DNA from: Zavarzinella formosa DSM 19928 | GTDB taxonomy: Bacteria; Planctomycetota; Planctomycetia; Gemmatales; Gemmataceae | NCBI RefSeq assembly: GCF_000255705.1 | Contig: NZ_JH636452.1 | Coordinates: 38,876-102,875, forward strand | Length of the DNA: 64,000 bases | Reading direction: 5' to 3' | Shown: positions 40,808 through 50,071 of the stretch, in pieces | Position numbering within the stretch: position 1 is the stretch's first letter | Layout: every line of letters starts with the position of its first letter | Program-made: the position numbers and the translations under genes | The notes under the pieces: model-generated | Seen by the model: the letters and a program-made list of their open reading frames with translations, nothing else | What the model was told of the DNA's origin: nothing | Database searches by the model: none

Positions 40808-42117
40808 AGCGATAGCTTCTCCACGCCGGGAATTGCGCCGTACATGCCGGACAGATAGCGTTTGCGAATATTATGTACTGGCCGTGCCTCATCTTTAAAT
40901 TCTGCTAATGAGTAGAGTTCAGACTCGCCCTTGGAGTTTTTTTTCGCAAAATAAACCTGATCTCGTCGAAGTGCCGGAGGCTGGCCGTCACAGCTTTCTA
41001 AGAGGCCCGCATCATGGGTGGTAAAAATAAGTTGTGATCGCACACGGTCTGTCGGGGCGTCATTGACGGCGCGGACCAGTCTGTCGAGCAATTTTGGATG
41101 CAAACTCGCGCTCAATTCATCGGCCAGCAGAGTGATTGGTTTATTTGCCAATATCCACCAATCACCCGCAATGTTGAACAGTTTTTTGGTTCCAGAAGAC
41201 TCATCCGAAAAATCAATGGCCTGAACCGTGCTTCCTTGATGCAAAAATGAAACTATAACTCTAGAGTCTGGAAATTTGAAGCCACCACCTGATTTTTCAA
41301 TCTCTTCTTTGATTGCGATAGGAAATGTGAAATTTTCTCGGCGAGTGTTAACATCACAAATTCCCACGTCCGCAGGTCGTATGAGATGATTCATGATCCA
41401 TTCGCGATATTCGGCGTCATCGGCAAATCTTTCATCTTTCGTGCTTGGAAGTGAAATCGTCAGCCCCGCTGCCGCCGAATAATCTTCATGTCGAGTAGCG
41501 TTCCGAATCGTTTTGTAATAGGGCTGCACAGATTCTTTTCCCTTGTGAGGGCCATGTTGTGCAAGTTTTGACAGCACAGAAACATTAGGCTGCATCTCTT
41601 TGACGTACAATCGATTTGCATCGCTCCGTGATATTAATGATCCGCGAATTTCTCCGGAAGGATTTCGTTCAATAAGTTTTGTTTCGCGATTTTGGTTCAG
41701 TACTGAGAGTGTTTCTCGCAAAATTGCATTGGCAACGTAGCTGATCTCATATCGGAGTATTGAGTTTTTATACACAACATCGCAACCTAGCTCTATTGGA
41801 GAAGTTTTCGATTCGCTATCAAGCGAAAATGGTTCGTATGGAGGAATTTTAGAGCCAGGCTTTGATTGCGGACTGGAATCAGTGGCTAGCCACCGCAGCG
41901 CGTGAGCAGCTAGCAACGCCGTCGATTTTCCCGATGCGTTGGGGCCATAAATTGCCACAGTGCGCAATAATTGAAGCGGTTCGGACATCCCAGTGATTGG
42001 AACTTCAATTACTCCTCTGTGACGGTCTTCTTCGCGTTTTAGGTCGGCCGCGACCATAGATAGCTCGAATTTGCCCTTAAAAGAGCGAAAATTGCTACCA
42101 TAGAGCCTCACGAGCAT
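40804..42117 (-). CDS. RloA-like AAA ATPase (first gene of an AbiL-like defence pair)
   Basis: A protein of 437 residues of the AAA15/OLD-like ABC ATPase group. Walker A is GPNASGKST at 58-66; the signature/Walker B region reads ITLLADELSASLHPKLLDR; LIFTTHDAGLLES supplies the late His motif. The opening LYGSNFRSFKGKFEL is typical for this class. It would hydrolyse ATP or GTP and control the RloB effector. It is the upstream gene of the pair, and lies 156 bases from a broken TetR remnant on the same strand. Confidence 0.88.
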   Translation of the reverse strand: MLVRLYGSNFRSFKGKFELSMVAADLKREEDRHRGVIEVPITGMSEPLQLLRTVAIYGPNASGKSTALLAAHALRWLATDSSPQSKPGSKIPPYEPFSLDSESKTSPIELGCDVVYKNSILRYEISYVANAILRETLSVLNQNRETKLIERNPSGEIRGSLISRSDANRLYVKEMQPNVSVLSKLAQHGPHKGKESVQPYYKTIRNATRHEDYSAAAGLTISLPSTKDERFADDAEYREWIMNHLIRPADVGICDVNTRRENFTFPIAIKEEIEKSGGGFKFPDSRVIVSFLHQGSTVQAIDFSDESSGTKKLFNIAGDWWILANKPITLLADELSASLHPKLLDRLVRAVNDAPTDRVRSQLIFTTHDAGLLESCDGQPPALRRDQVYFAKKNSKGESELYSLAEFKDEARPVHNIRKRYLSGMYGAIPGVEKLSL

Positions 42118-42273
42118 ACATATCTCCAGACCATTCGGTTTTTACAAACCGCGCAAGATTCCTGCGCACTTTAGTTGTAGCTTGGTGCGATTGTTTTGTC
42201 CAGCAACCTTGCTAGAGGTTACAAATGGGGTTTTTCAAGGCTGATTTGGAAATAATGGAGAATTCGCTAGAAA

Positions 42274-42534
42274 TTACTTTGGCATTCGCTTCCAGTACAT
42301 GAGCGACCAATTCCCGGCCAAATCGCTGGTAGAGTTTTGATGCCTGATGAGCAGGCGATAGTAGCTCGGGCCGTAGATTATGTCGATGTTTCTCTTGAAC
42401 TCGTCGTTTTTTGTGGCCCGCAAAAATCATGTTGTTGTGAAGGCCCGGCGGTTGCTCATGTGGCGGCCCCGGTATTCCTTGAGAATCGTCAGATCGCTTT
42501 GCCCTTCGGCGATGATCTCGGCGACGAAAGTCAT
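42274..42534 (-). pseudogene. TetR-family regulator remnant (ligand-binding half) with in-frame stop
   Basis: One frame from ATG 42534 to TAA 42274 reads, apart from one TGA at 42429-42427, like the C-terminal half of a TetR regulator: FVAEIIAEGQSDLTIL, then RRAFTTT, the TGA, FLRATKNDEFKRNID, IIYGPSYYRLLIRHQ and LAGNWSLMYW. The block 'YGP-x-YYRLL' is the hallmark of several TetR C-terminal domains. A TAA lies directly before the ATG and no helix-turn-helix half is found upstream, so the gene is truncated and interrupted. The 42118-42716 gap otherwise holds no gene. Confidence 0.6.
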
Positions 42535-42716
42535 TTAGAGATGACCGTTTTCATCCATCTTTGCTTTTGTCCGCTTGAATTGTTTTCTTGTTTGAATTTG
42601 TATTCAATCCATGGCGAAAAATAGTTTTGCTTTGATGAGCTTTTTTGTCCGATTCGTGGCATCTCGATTTTGGGTAAGATGACATCAACCCGTTTTTCCC
42701 AAGCGAGGACTCTCCC

Positions 42717-43574
42717 GTGAACAGTCGAATTTTGAGCGATGCCGCCGTGGCCGAGTATCACGAACAGGGTTTTCACGTGGCCCGGAAGATTTTTGATGTC
42801 GGGGAGATCGACCTGTTACACCGGGCGGCCAAGGAGGATCACGAACTGGACAAACGCTCCTTCGGCCGGGCCGACGGGGAGGGGGGAACCGTCCGGCTTT
42901 CGCTGTGGAACCATCCGGGGGACGGCATTTACGGCATGTTCGCTCGCTGCGAGCGGCTGGCAGGGTCGGCCGCGAAGATTTTGGGCGGAGAAGTTTACCA
43001 CTACCACTCGAAGATGATTATGAAGGATGCCAAGGTCGGCGGGGCGTGGACGTGGCATCAGGATTACGGGTATTGGTACCAAAACGGAGTTCTTCAACCA
43101 TTGCTGACCAGTGTGATGATCGCCGTGGACCGGGCCACCAAGGAAAACGGCTGCTTGCAGGTGATCGCCGGGTCGCACCATTGCGGCCGGATCGACCACA
43201 TCTTAAAGGGTGAACAGGCTGGGGCCGACCGGGAGCGTGTGGAGGAAATTGCAAAGCGAATGAAAATTGTGCATGTCGAAATGGAACCGGGGGATGCCGT
43301 TTTCTTCCATGCCAATTTATTGCACCGGTCGGATCAAAACCGCTCGGACCATGCCCGGTGGGCGATGATCTGTTGTTACAATGCGGCCCGCAACGATCCG
43401 TTTAAGGATTCGCATCATCCCCGGTATACACCGTTGCATGTCGTGCCGGATTCGGCGATCATGGAGGTGGGCGTCAAACGGTTTTCGGACGATGCCGCCG
43501 ATGTGTCATGGCTGGAGGACAACCGGGACCGCAGCGCCTCAATTCTCGCCCGCCCCCCGCAGCCGCAGGAGTGA
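42717..43574 (+). CDS. Phytanoyl-CoA dioxygenase (PhyH) family protein
   Basis: A cytosolic 2-oxoglutarate/Fe(II) oxygenase of 285 residues. The iron ligands are H114 and D116 (TWHQDYGYW) and H203 (NLLHRSDQNRS); R209 would hold 2-oxoglutarate. YHYHSKMIMKDAKVGGAWTW, NGCLQVIAGSHH and MEPGDAVFFHANLL are typical. The substrate is unknown; family members hydroxylate lipids, osmolytes or natural products. The start is GTG at 42717 with GAGG 9 bases before it. Confidence 0.9.
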   Translation: MNSRILSDAAVAEYHEQGFHVARKIFDVGEIDLLHRAAKEDHELDKRSFGRADGEGGTVRLSLWNHPGDGIYGMFARCERLAGSAAKILGGEVYHYHSKMIMKDAKVGGAWTWHQDYGYWYQNGVLQPLLTSVMIAVDRATKENGCLQVIAGSHHCGRIDHILKGEQAGADRERVEEIAKRMKIVHVEMEPGDAVFFHANLLHRSDQNRSDHARWAMICCYNAARNDPFKDSHHPRYTPLHVVPDSAIMEVGVKRFSDDAADVSWLEDNRDRSASILARPPQPQE

Positions 43575-43625
43575 TCGGCACGGGGTTTGCTTTTATCTCT
43601 CTCGCCCCCGCGAACGGAGTGAACC

Positions 43626-43754
43626 ATGTACGAAACGTATGACGCCGCGACGGATCGAAACGACCAGCTTGTGATGCTTCTATGGCTTGGAGGAGGCACA
43701 GGAGCCTGTGCGTCAGCCTTTTCGTATGGGCTGGTGATTCTCGGCCTGATCTAA
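43626..43754 (+). CDS. 42-residue single-helix membrane peptide
   Basis: A short frame with a good ribosome-binding site (CGGAG, 7 bases before ATG). A polar start (MYETYDAATDRNDQ) is followed by a hydrophobic stretch (LVMLLWLGGGTGACAS and FSYGLVILGLI) to the TAA. Sixty bases beyond the stop is a 16-bp hairpin with a T-run. The arrangement supports a real small gene, perhaps co-transcribed with the PhyH gene 51 bases upstream. Function unknown. Confidence 0.5.
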   Translation: MYETYDAATDRNDQLVMLLWLGGGTGACASAFSYGLVILGLI

Positions 43755-43816
43755 AACGCCCCGGCGACGTTGAATTTCAACCAGCCGCACATCGTTTAAC
43801 CACATCTGTGACGAAC

Positions 43817-43860
43817 AAAGACCAAGAGCCTCCGCATCCGCGTTGAGGCTCTTGGTCTTT
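43817..43860 (+). terminator. 16-bp hairpin terminator
   Basis: Arms AAAGACCAAGAGCCTC (43817-43832) and its complement (43845-43860) enclose a 12-base loop, followed by TTTTGCG. It would end transcripts of the PhyH gene and the small membrane peptide. It can also act on the convergent Gfo/Idh/MocA gene. Confidence 0.75.
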
Positions 43861-43934
43861 TGCGTAGGAGGCTGCCGACAAAACCAATTGTGACGGTTTT
43901 GTCGGCTTTCCCGCATCGTCGGGCAGTCCGCTTC

Positions 43935-45053
43935 TCAAAAGTCCGGCAGCTTGATTTTGTCGCCCTTCTTCAAAGCCGACTCGTGGGCGCAGATGCCAAC
44001 GGCCGTCCAGTTGGCGCTGGTCGGGGCGTCCGGGAAGGCGGGTTGCTTGCCGAGGCAGGCCATCACGAAATTGTGAACCAAGTGCGGGTGCGAACCGCCG
44101 TGGCCGCCTCCTTGAACAAAACTCAGGTGGGTGGTGTCATGGATCGCCCCGGTATACTTGCGAATCGGTTCCGGCAGCCGGCCGGCGTAGTCGGGAACCT
44201 TCACGCGGCGGGGAATCTGCCCTTCCGGCAGTCCCTTGGTGTGCAACACCGGGTCTTCCCCCTCGACGGCCTGCCACTCGAAGCTCACCCGGCTGGCCAT
44301 CACGTCGAAGCTCTCCCGATATTGCCGGGCGGTGTCGAACAGACTCCGCGTCACTTCGGCGGCCACGTCCGACCCTTTGATCGCGAACGTCGCGCTCTCG
44401 ATGGCAAACGGGCTGTTGTACTTCGCAATCAGGTTCTCGCTGATCCGGCCGGACCCGTGACACACCACATGCTCGGCCAGCGCCGGTTTGCCGGGTTCGC
44501 TGACAATCGCCAGACACGGGCTGACGCAGTGCGTCGCGTACCACATCGGCGGCAAGCCGGGCCAGTATTCCGGCCAACCATCCATGTCTTGCTGGTGCGA
44601 CCCGCGCAGAAACTGGATGCGGCCAAGCACCCCCCGGTCGTATAGTTCTTTCACGAACAAATATTCCCGGCTGTAAACGACGGTTTCCATCATCATGTAC
44701 ACCGTGCCAGCCTTACGCTGGGCCTGGCAGAGTTCATGAAGCTCGTCGATGGTCGTCGCCATTGGCACGGTGCAGGCGACGTGCTTGCCCGCCTTGATGG
44801 CCGCGAGGCTTTGCGAAGCGTGATCGGGAATCGGGCTGTTGATGTGGACCGCGTCGATGTCCGGGTCTTTCAAAAGCTCGGCATAATCCGTGAAGAGTTT
44901 CTTGATGCCGAATTTCTCGCCGGCCCGGTCAAGTTCCGCCTTGTTTCGCCGGCAAAGGGCGACGATCTCGGCGTCCGGATGGTCTTTGTAGATCGGGATG
45001 AACTCCGCCCCGAAACCGAGGCCGATGATCGCCACTCGCAATTTCCTGGCCAT
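43935..45053 (-). CDS. Gfo/Idh/MocA family oxidoreductase
   Basis: A protein of 372 residues with no signal peptide. The N-terminal Rossmann domain has VAIIGLGFGAEFIPIY and VALCRRNKAELDRAG. IDAVHINSPIPDHASQSLAA fits the family. The usual 'EKP' motif is altered to a TVPMA sequence around residue 95, so the Lys that normally contacts NAD is absent. The C-terminal substrate domain has SHQQDMDGWPEYW and HGGSHPHLVHNF. It probably acts on a sugar or polyol; the missing Lys makes activity uncertain. It is divergent from the esterase gene. Confidence 0.88.
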   Translation of the reverse strand: MARKLRVAIIGLGFGAEFIPIYKDHPDAEIVALCRRNKAELDRAGEKFGIKKLFTDYAELLKDPDIDAVHINSPIPDHASQSLAAIKAGKHVACTVPMATTIDELHELCQAQRKAGTVYMMMETVVYSREYLFVKELYDRGVLGRIQFLRGSHQQDMDGWPEYWPGLPPMWYATHCVSPCLAIVSEPGKPALAEHVVCHGSGRISENLIAKYNSPFAIESATFAIKGSDVAAEVTRSLFDTARQYRESFDVMASRVSFEWQAVEGEDPVLHTKGLPEGQIPRRVKVPDYAGRLPEPIRKYTGAIHDTTHLSFVQGGGHGGSHPHLVHNFVMACLGKQPAFPDAPTSANWTAVGICAHESALKKGDKIKLPDF

Positions 45054-45217
45054 GACAGCGAACCACTTTCCAAATGCGGGAGAGAGGATGTTGGGTCGAG
45101 AATACCGCCCCGCGTGCCTGACGGCAATCGGCGAGAGGGATGAAAATCCGTAACCCGCCCGCCATTGCCGGGTTGAACATCGATAGCCGATTCGCCGATC
45201 ATTCGAGGGAAATCATT

Positions 45218-45997
45218 ATGCGTGCGTTTGCCGGGTCGGCCTTGCTCGTTGGCGTTTTGTTGGTGCTTGGTTGCGGGAGACCAATGGGCGGCCCGGCCGA
45301 ATTGCAAGCCGCCGAGCCGGCCCCGGCGGTTCATGGGGAATTTGCCAGCGAGAAAGTCTCGGTTGGTAATGCGAGCCGGGTATATCGGCTGGTTGTGCCG
45401 AAATCCGTCGATCTGGCCAAATCGGCCCCGCTGGTAGTCGCCTTTCACGGCATGGGCATCGACAGCAAAGACCTGATGCCCAACTACACGAAACTCAACG
45501 ACACGGCCACGAAACATGGATTCATCATCGCCTATCCGGAGGCCATCGGCCGGAGTTGGGGGCTGGCGCCAGAGAAGGTGAAAAACGATCTCGCGTTTTT
45601 CGACGCGCTGACCGACCAGCTCAAAGCCCGATACAAGATCGACACCAATCGGATTTACGTCCTCGGGATGTCCAACGGCGGCTACTTCGCCCATCTTGTC
45701 GGCAAGGAACGCTCCAAGACCGTCGCGGCTGTGGCCTCCCACTCGGGACCACTGGGATTGCAGACCCTCGGCGGGGTAAACGCCGACCGCAAATTCCCGG
45801 TCATCATCATTCACGGGGACAAGGACCGGTTGCTCTCCGTCGATTTCGCCCGCGAGAATCGCGACAAGTACAAGAAGGAAGGGCATCCCGTCGAATATGT
45901 CGAGCTATCCGGCGTGGGCCACATGTGGGGCACAAAGGCTGACGTAAATGAGACGATCTGGAAGTTCTTCGCCGATCATCCGCTCAACAAGAAGTGA
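45218..45997 (+). CDS. Lipoprotein alpha/beta-hydrolase, esterase/depolymerase-like
   Basis: A protein of 259 residues. A lipoprotein signal peptide ends at VLGC (Cys19). The alpha/beta-hydrolase core shows VVAFHGMGIDSKDL (oxyanion region), the nucleophile in GMSNGG (S152), IIIHGDKD (D201 or D203) and GVGHMWG (H235). The arrangement resembles feruloyl esterases and PHB depolymerases. It should act on esters outside the cytoplasmic membrane. GAGGGA lies before the ATG at 45218; the in-frame ATG at 45140 has no good site. It converges with the GT39-like gene after 5 bases. Confidence 0.82.
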   Translation: MRAFAGSALLVGVLLVLGCGRPMGGPAELQAAEPAPAVHGEFASEKVSVGNASRVYRLVVPKSVDLAKSAPLVVAFHGMGIDSKDLMPNYTKLNDTATKHGFIIAYPEAIGRSWGLAPEKVKNDLAFFDALTDQLKARYKIDTNRIYVLGMSNGGYFAHLVGKERSKTVAAVASHSGPLGLQTLGGVNADRKFPVIIIHGDKDRLLSVDFARENRDKYKKEGHPVEYVELSGVGHMWGTKADVNETIWKFFADHPLNKK

Positions 45998-46002
45998 GAT
46001 GG

Positions 46003-47334
46003 TTAATTGGCCTTGCCGGCCGCGTCCCTGACCTGTTGGGTGGTCGGCAAGCGTTGTTCAAGTCGATGGATATTTCGCGGGCTGTCATAGGTGTCGCGGT
46101 AATCGGCCGTGCGATGGCCCCCGCCTTCCAGCCGGTGGACATATTCCATAAAGCTCGCGGTGAGAATCAGTTGCCCGGCCACCAACGCGGCCAGACAAAT
46201 CCGGCCAATTCGCCGGGAGGATTCGGAGCCATATCCCACCGCGTGATACGCCAGCCAGATCGCCATGATCGGAAAGCACACCATCAAATAATGCCGGAAA
46301 AACGGCAGGAATGAGATGGTGAGCAACAAGCCGTAACCCCACACGACCGCGTTGGTCAACGTCCGCGTCGGGGTGGATTCCACGGGTTCCCGCCGACGCC
46401 AGCGTTGAACGCACAGCAGCAAGATCGTCAGCCCGGCGGCCACCATCACCCCTTGGAGGGCGAACAGCAAATAAGTGGGTTTTCCATCCCAGAATGGCTG
46501 GCCGAGGAAATCCATCACCCCGTCACCAAGGGCGTGTTTGAAGCCAATCCCAAGTGGTTGCGTGATCCAATGAGTGTAAAACTTCATGGATAACAGATTA
46601 TCCCATACAAATGTGTCGGCCGGCGTCTTTTCCTTGGCGCTCGTCATGTACGATAGCCAATTCAACATCGGCAACACGCCGACGGCGCTCCCGGCCAGCC
46701 ACCAACGCCACCGCACCGAGGCCCGGTCCTTCCAGAGCATCCACCCGACGATTCCGGCTGACATGATGAAGCCGGGCATGTGAACCTGCCCGATCAAGGC
46801 CCCGATCAGTCCCCAAATGAACGCCCCCGCGCGACGGTCCCGGTACCACCAGCCGATCCACATGATGACCAGCGGAATGGGAAACAACGAAGGGGGCCAG
46901 ATTTTGCGTTGAAACCGCACATCGACTGGGTTGACGGCCGCGAGAAACACGGCCCAGATCCACACTTCCCGCTGACCGGCCGGTATGCACCACCAGACAA
47001 AACCCGCGAGAAGCAACAAGGCGATGGCATTGCAGACTTGCACGCCCCGAACCAAATCCACTGGCGTGGCGGCGGGGCAAACCCGATCAAGGGCGACAAA
47101 CACCCAGACGCTCATGCCGGGGTTTAACACCTTCCGGCTGGAGGGCATCCCCAGCGGCGGGATCTTCCCGGTTTCGCGGGCCGTTCGCACCATGTCAAAC
47201 GTCCACGCCTCGTCCATCTTGTATTCGATGTCCCCCGGCCAGGCGAGGCGCAAGGCCCCGCCGATGAAGACGGCCAGCAACAGCAGGGCCGCCTCAAGTC
47301 CGGTGGCCGATCCTTGGCGCAGACGCGAGAGCAT
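46003..47334 (-). CDS. Polytopic membrane protein, GT39-like
   Basis: A protein of 443 residues with 10-12 hydrophobic segments (AALLLLAVFIGGALRLAW, AIALLLLAGFVWWC, LTILLLCVQRW). The first loop contains YKMDEAWTFDMVRTA, with an Asp-Glu pair like the catalytic acid of PMT/GT39 glycosyltransferases. The C-terminal part is a charged periplasmic or cytosolic tail (RTADYRDTYDSPRNIHRLEQ). It should transfer a sugar from a lipid carrier. The ATG at 47334 fits the first helix; a TTG at 47373 is possible. It is near ribBA on the same strand (58-base gap). Confidence 0.65.
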   Translation of the reverse strand: MLSRLRQGSATGLEAALLLLAVFIGGALRLAWPGDIEYKMDEAWTFDMVRTARETGKIPPLGMPSSRKVLNPGMSVWVFVALDRVCPAATPVDLVRGVQVCNAIALLLLAGFVWWCIPAGQREVWIWAVFLAAVNPVDVRFQRKIWPPSLFPIPLVIMWIGWWYRDRRAGAFIWGLIGALIGQVHMPGFIMSAGIVGWMLWKDRASVRWRWWLAGSAVGVLPMLNWLSYMTSAKEKTPADTFVWDNLLSMKFYTHWITQPLGIGFKHALGDGVMDFLGQPFWDGKPTYLLFALQGVMVAAGLTILLLCVQRWRRREPVESTPTRTLTNAVVWGYGLLLTISFLPFFRHYLMVCFPIMAIWLAYHAVGYGSESSRRIGRICLAALVAGQLILTASFMEYVHRLEGGGHRTADYRDTYDSPRNIHRLEQRLPTTQQVRDAAGKAN

Positions 47335-47392
47335 GAGACTGGCGGTTATCGGCAATTTCGCCGGATGTGTCAAGACAGGGTGAAATTGACAC

Positions 47393-48637
47393 TCACTTGA
47401 TATCTTCCAGCAAATGCCCGAGCTTGTCCTTCTTGGTCTGAAGGTAATGGGCGTTGTTCGGATTCGATGGAATTTGAATCGGCAGACGGTCCACGATCTT
47501 CAGCCCGTAACTGTCGAGGCCGATGATCTTCTTCGGGTTGTTCGTCAGCAGACGAATTTCCCGCACGCCGAGGTCGAAAAGAATTTGGGCGCCCAGACCA
47601 TAATGCCGGAGGTCGGCCGGGAAGCCGAGGCGCTGGTTGGCCTCCACGGTGTCCAAACCTTCTTCTTGTTGCAACTTGTAAGCCTTAAGCTTGTTCAACA
47701 GGCCGATGCCCCGGCCTTCCTGCCGCATGTACAGCAACACGCCCCGGCCGGCCTCGGCGATCTGCCGCATCGAGTGCGAGAGTTGGGAGCCGCAATCGCA
47801 CAGGGCGCTTTGTAGCGTGTCCCCGGTGAGGCATTCGCTGTGGACGCGGACCAGCACAGGGTCGCGCTGCACCGGGGTGACGCCGTTCTCTTCCTTGCCG
47901 ATGCCGCCGACCGTCAGGGCCAGGTGAAGTTCCTTGTCCACAATGGACGAATAGGCAAACAAGTCGAAGGTGCCGAGGGCAGTCGGCAGTTTCAGGCTCA
48001 GTTCGCGGGTAACGAGTTTTTCGCGTTGCCGCCGGTATTTGATGAGATCGGCGATGGAACACATCTTCAGGTCGTGCTTCGCGCAAAATTCAACCAAGTC
48101 CGGCATCCGGGCCATGTGGCCGTCCTCGCGGACAACTTCGCAGATCACGGCCGCCGATTTCATCCCGGCCAGCCGGGCGAGATCGACGCTCCCCTCGGTG
48201 TGTCCGGCCCGCACCAGCACGCCCCCCTCGCGGGCGCGCAGACCATCGAGGTGGCCTTTGTCGAACACCAGATCCCCGTGGGTGGCGTTGTCCGCGATGG
48301 CGGTTTGGATGCTGGTCGCCCGGTCGAACGCCGAGATGCCGGTGGTGACTCCCTCGCGGGCGTCAAAATTATGCGTAAACGGCGTGGCGCTTGGGTCCAG
48401 ATTCACTCCGGGGAGCAACTGCAACCCGACCCGGTCGCACATCTCGCCGGACATCGCCAGACACAACCGGCCGCACGCCTGCCGGATCATGAAGTTGACG
48501 GCCTGCGGTGTCACCGCCTCGGCCGCGATGACGACATCCCCCTCGTTCTCCCGGTGTTCGTCGTCCACGAGGACGATCATCTTCCCGGCCTTGAGATCCG
48601 CGATGGCTTCATCAATGGTGCAGACGGCGTGCGGCAT
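47393..48637 (-). CDS. ribBA: Bifunctional 3,4-DHBP synthase / GTP cyclohydrolase II
   Basis: A protein of 414 residues for two entry reactions of riboflavin synthesis. The RibB half (1-205) has DDEHRENEGD at 25-34, DAREGVTTGISAFDRA and RAGHTEGSVDLARLAG. The RibA half (206-414) has the zinc cysteines C269, C280 and C282 (ECLTGDTLQSALCDCGS) and MRQEGRGIGLLNKL (304-317). Both active sites look complete. The ATG at 48637 has AAGGATATCCG before it and agrees with family starts. No FMN-riboswitch pattern was recognised in the leader. Confidence 0.96.
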   Translation of the reverse strand: MPHAVCTIDEAIADLKAGKMIVLVDDEHRENEGDVVIAAEAVTPQAVNFMIRQACGRLCLAMSGEMCDRVGLQLLPGVNLDPSATPFTHNFDAREGVTTGISAFDRATSIQTAIADNATHGDLVFDKGHLDGLRAREGGVLVRAGHTEGSVDLARLAGMKSAAVICEVVREDGHMARMPDLVEFCAKHDLKMCSIADLIKYRRQREKLVTRELSLKLPTALGTFDLFAYSSIVDKELHLALTVGGIGKEENGVTPVQRDPVLVRVHSECLTGDTLQSALCDCGSQLSHSMRQIAEAGRGVLLYMRQEGRGIGLLNKLKAYKLQQEEGLDTVEANQRLGFPADLRHYGLGAQILFDLGVREIRLLTNNPKKIIGLDSYGLKIVDRLPIQIPSNPNNAHYLQTKKDKLGHLLEDIK

Positions 48638-48772
48638 CGGATATCCTTCTTGGGCGGTAATCAGCAACCACATTTATTGTAAGCGTTTGGGAGGGCCACC
48701 GGAAAAGTAAGCACAAACGGCCTCAACCCCTCTTAGATGCTTCCAACCGAATAATGGGTTCGGAAACGCAAA

Positions 48773-48796
48773 GACCCGCGGCCAAAGCCACGGGTC
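48773..48796 (-). terminator. 10-bp hairpin terminator
   Basis: GACCCGCGGC (48773-48782) pairs with GCCACGGGTC (48787-48796), with one mismatch, around a 4-base loop. On the minus strand the stem is followed by TTTGCGTTT. It lies 30 bases beyond the stop of the charged protein gene at 48826. Confidence 0.55.
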
Positions 48797-48825
48797 ATGC
48801 TTGCTATCTTGTGTTCAGCCAACGA

Positions 48826-49281
<456 letters not shown>

Positions 49282-49395
49282 GCGGCATCTCCTCTGTCAG
49301 CGAACAGCCTTGGGTGTTTTCCCCGGACAATCATGTTGATTTAACAATCCAAGGGGTTTTTGGCAACCGGACAGGTTGGGTTGTCCGGGCCGACA

Positions 49396-49908
49396 TCACC
49401 CCCTCATCCGTTCCCACAGAAGCAACGAGGTGATAGTTTTGGCATCCTTGATTGTGCCATCAAGGGCCATTTTGATCGCATCGACCCATGCCACCGTGAC
49501 CGGTTCCAGTTCCTCGTCCGCCTCCGGCCGGGGCGGTCCGGGGGTGAGATCCTCGGCCACGAAGAGGTGCAATTTCTCATCCATCACGCCGGGGGAGGCG
49601 TAGAGATAATTCAAATAAGTCCACTTCCCGGCGACATACCCGGTCTCCTCGGCCAGTTCCCGGACGGCCGCCTCCTGAATCGGCTCTCCCGGCTCTAGCG
49701 TCCCGGCCGGAATCTCCCACAGGGTTTCCCCGATCACGAACCGGAAGTTCCGCAGGATGCAAATATGGTCCCGGTCAATGACCGGCAAAATGACGACCGC
49801 CCCCGGATGCAGGATCATGTCCCGCCGGATGACCTCCCCGTTCGGCCCGGCGCTGGTGTCAACCGCCACCTTGATCTTGCGGCCTTGGTGAATGATCTCT
49901 CGGGGCAT
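49396..49908 (-). CDS. Nudix hydrolase, ADP-ribose pyrophosphatase-like
   Basis: A protein of 170 residues. The Nudix box GTLEPGEPIQEAAVRELAEE is complete, followed by TGY. VILPVIDRDHICILRNFRF, ETLWEIPAGTLEPGE and a LHLFVAEDL strand are typical for ADP-sugar pyrophosphatases of the NudF type, which split ADP-ribose into AMP and ribose-5-phosphate. The ATG at 49908 has AAGGAACCCACC before it. Upstream is a 41-bp-type inverted repeat. Confidence 0.9.
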   Translation of the reverse strand: MPREIIHQGRKIKVAVDTSAGPNGEVIRRDMILHPGAVVILPVIDRDHICILRNFRFVIGETLWEIPAGTLEPGEPIQEAAVRELAEETGYVAGKWTYLNYLYASPGVMDEKLHLFVAEDLTPGPPRPEADEELEPVTVAWVDAIKMALDGTIKDAKTITSLLLWERMRG

Positions 49909-49934
49909 GGTGGGTTCCTTGTGTTGATAAAGAG

Positions 49935-50071
49935 ATCGTGAAGCCGCGACGCGGAGGTTTTGCGAAGCGGAGCGCGGACTTCCGGTACTCAACCGCTGAA
50001 GTGATGGCAATCATATGACGCGAGATGTCCTCGCTTCGCTGCGCAAAGCCTCCGCGTCGCGGCTTCACGAT
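49935..50071. repeat. Imperfect inverted repeat, family with 13585-13719
   Basis: Arms 49935-49970 and 50031-50071 pair over about 36-41 bases with small bulges. The outer 22 bases (ATCGTGAAGCCGCGACGCGG and onward) are perfect. The core GTGAAGCCGCGACGCGGAG is identical to that at 13588. It sits upstream of the Nudix gene in the 521-base gap 49909-50429. The rest of that gap (50072-50429) holds no convincing gene. Confidence 0.8.

Noticed and set aside
40151..42117. Assignment of the ATPase/RloB pair to the PARIS system
   Set aside because: PARIS also joins an AAA15 ATPase with a TOPRIM-type protein, but the second protein here reads as RloB (CEDDKSAPNYF, TKCFEYWVLLHF), which fits AbiL better.
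48640..48825. FMN riboswitch before ribBA
   Set aside because: None of the conserved AGGGYAG-type or multi-stem elements could be found in the leader.
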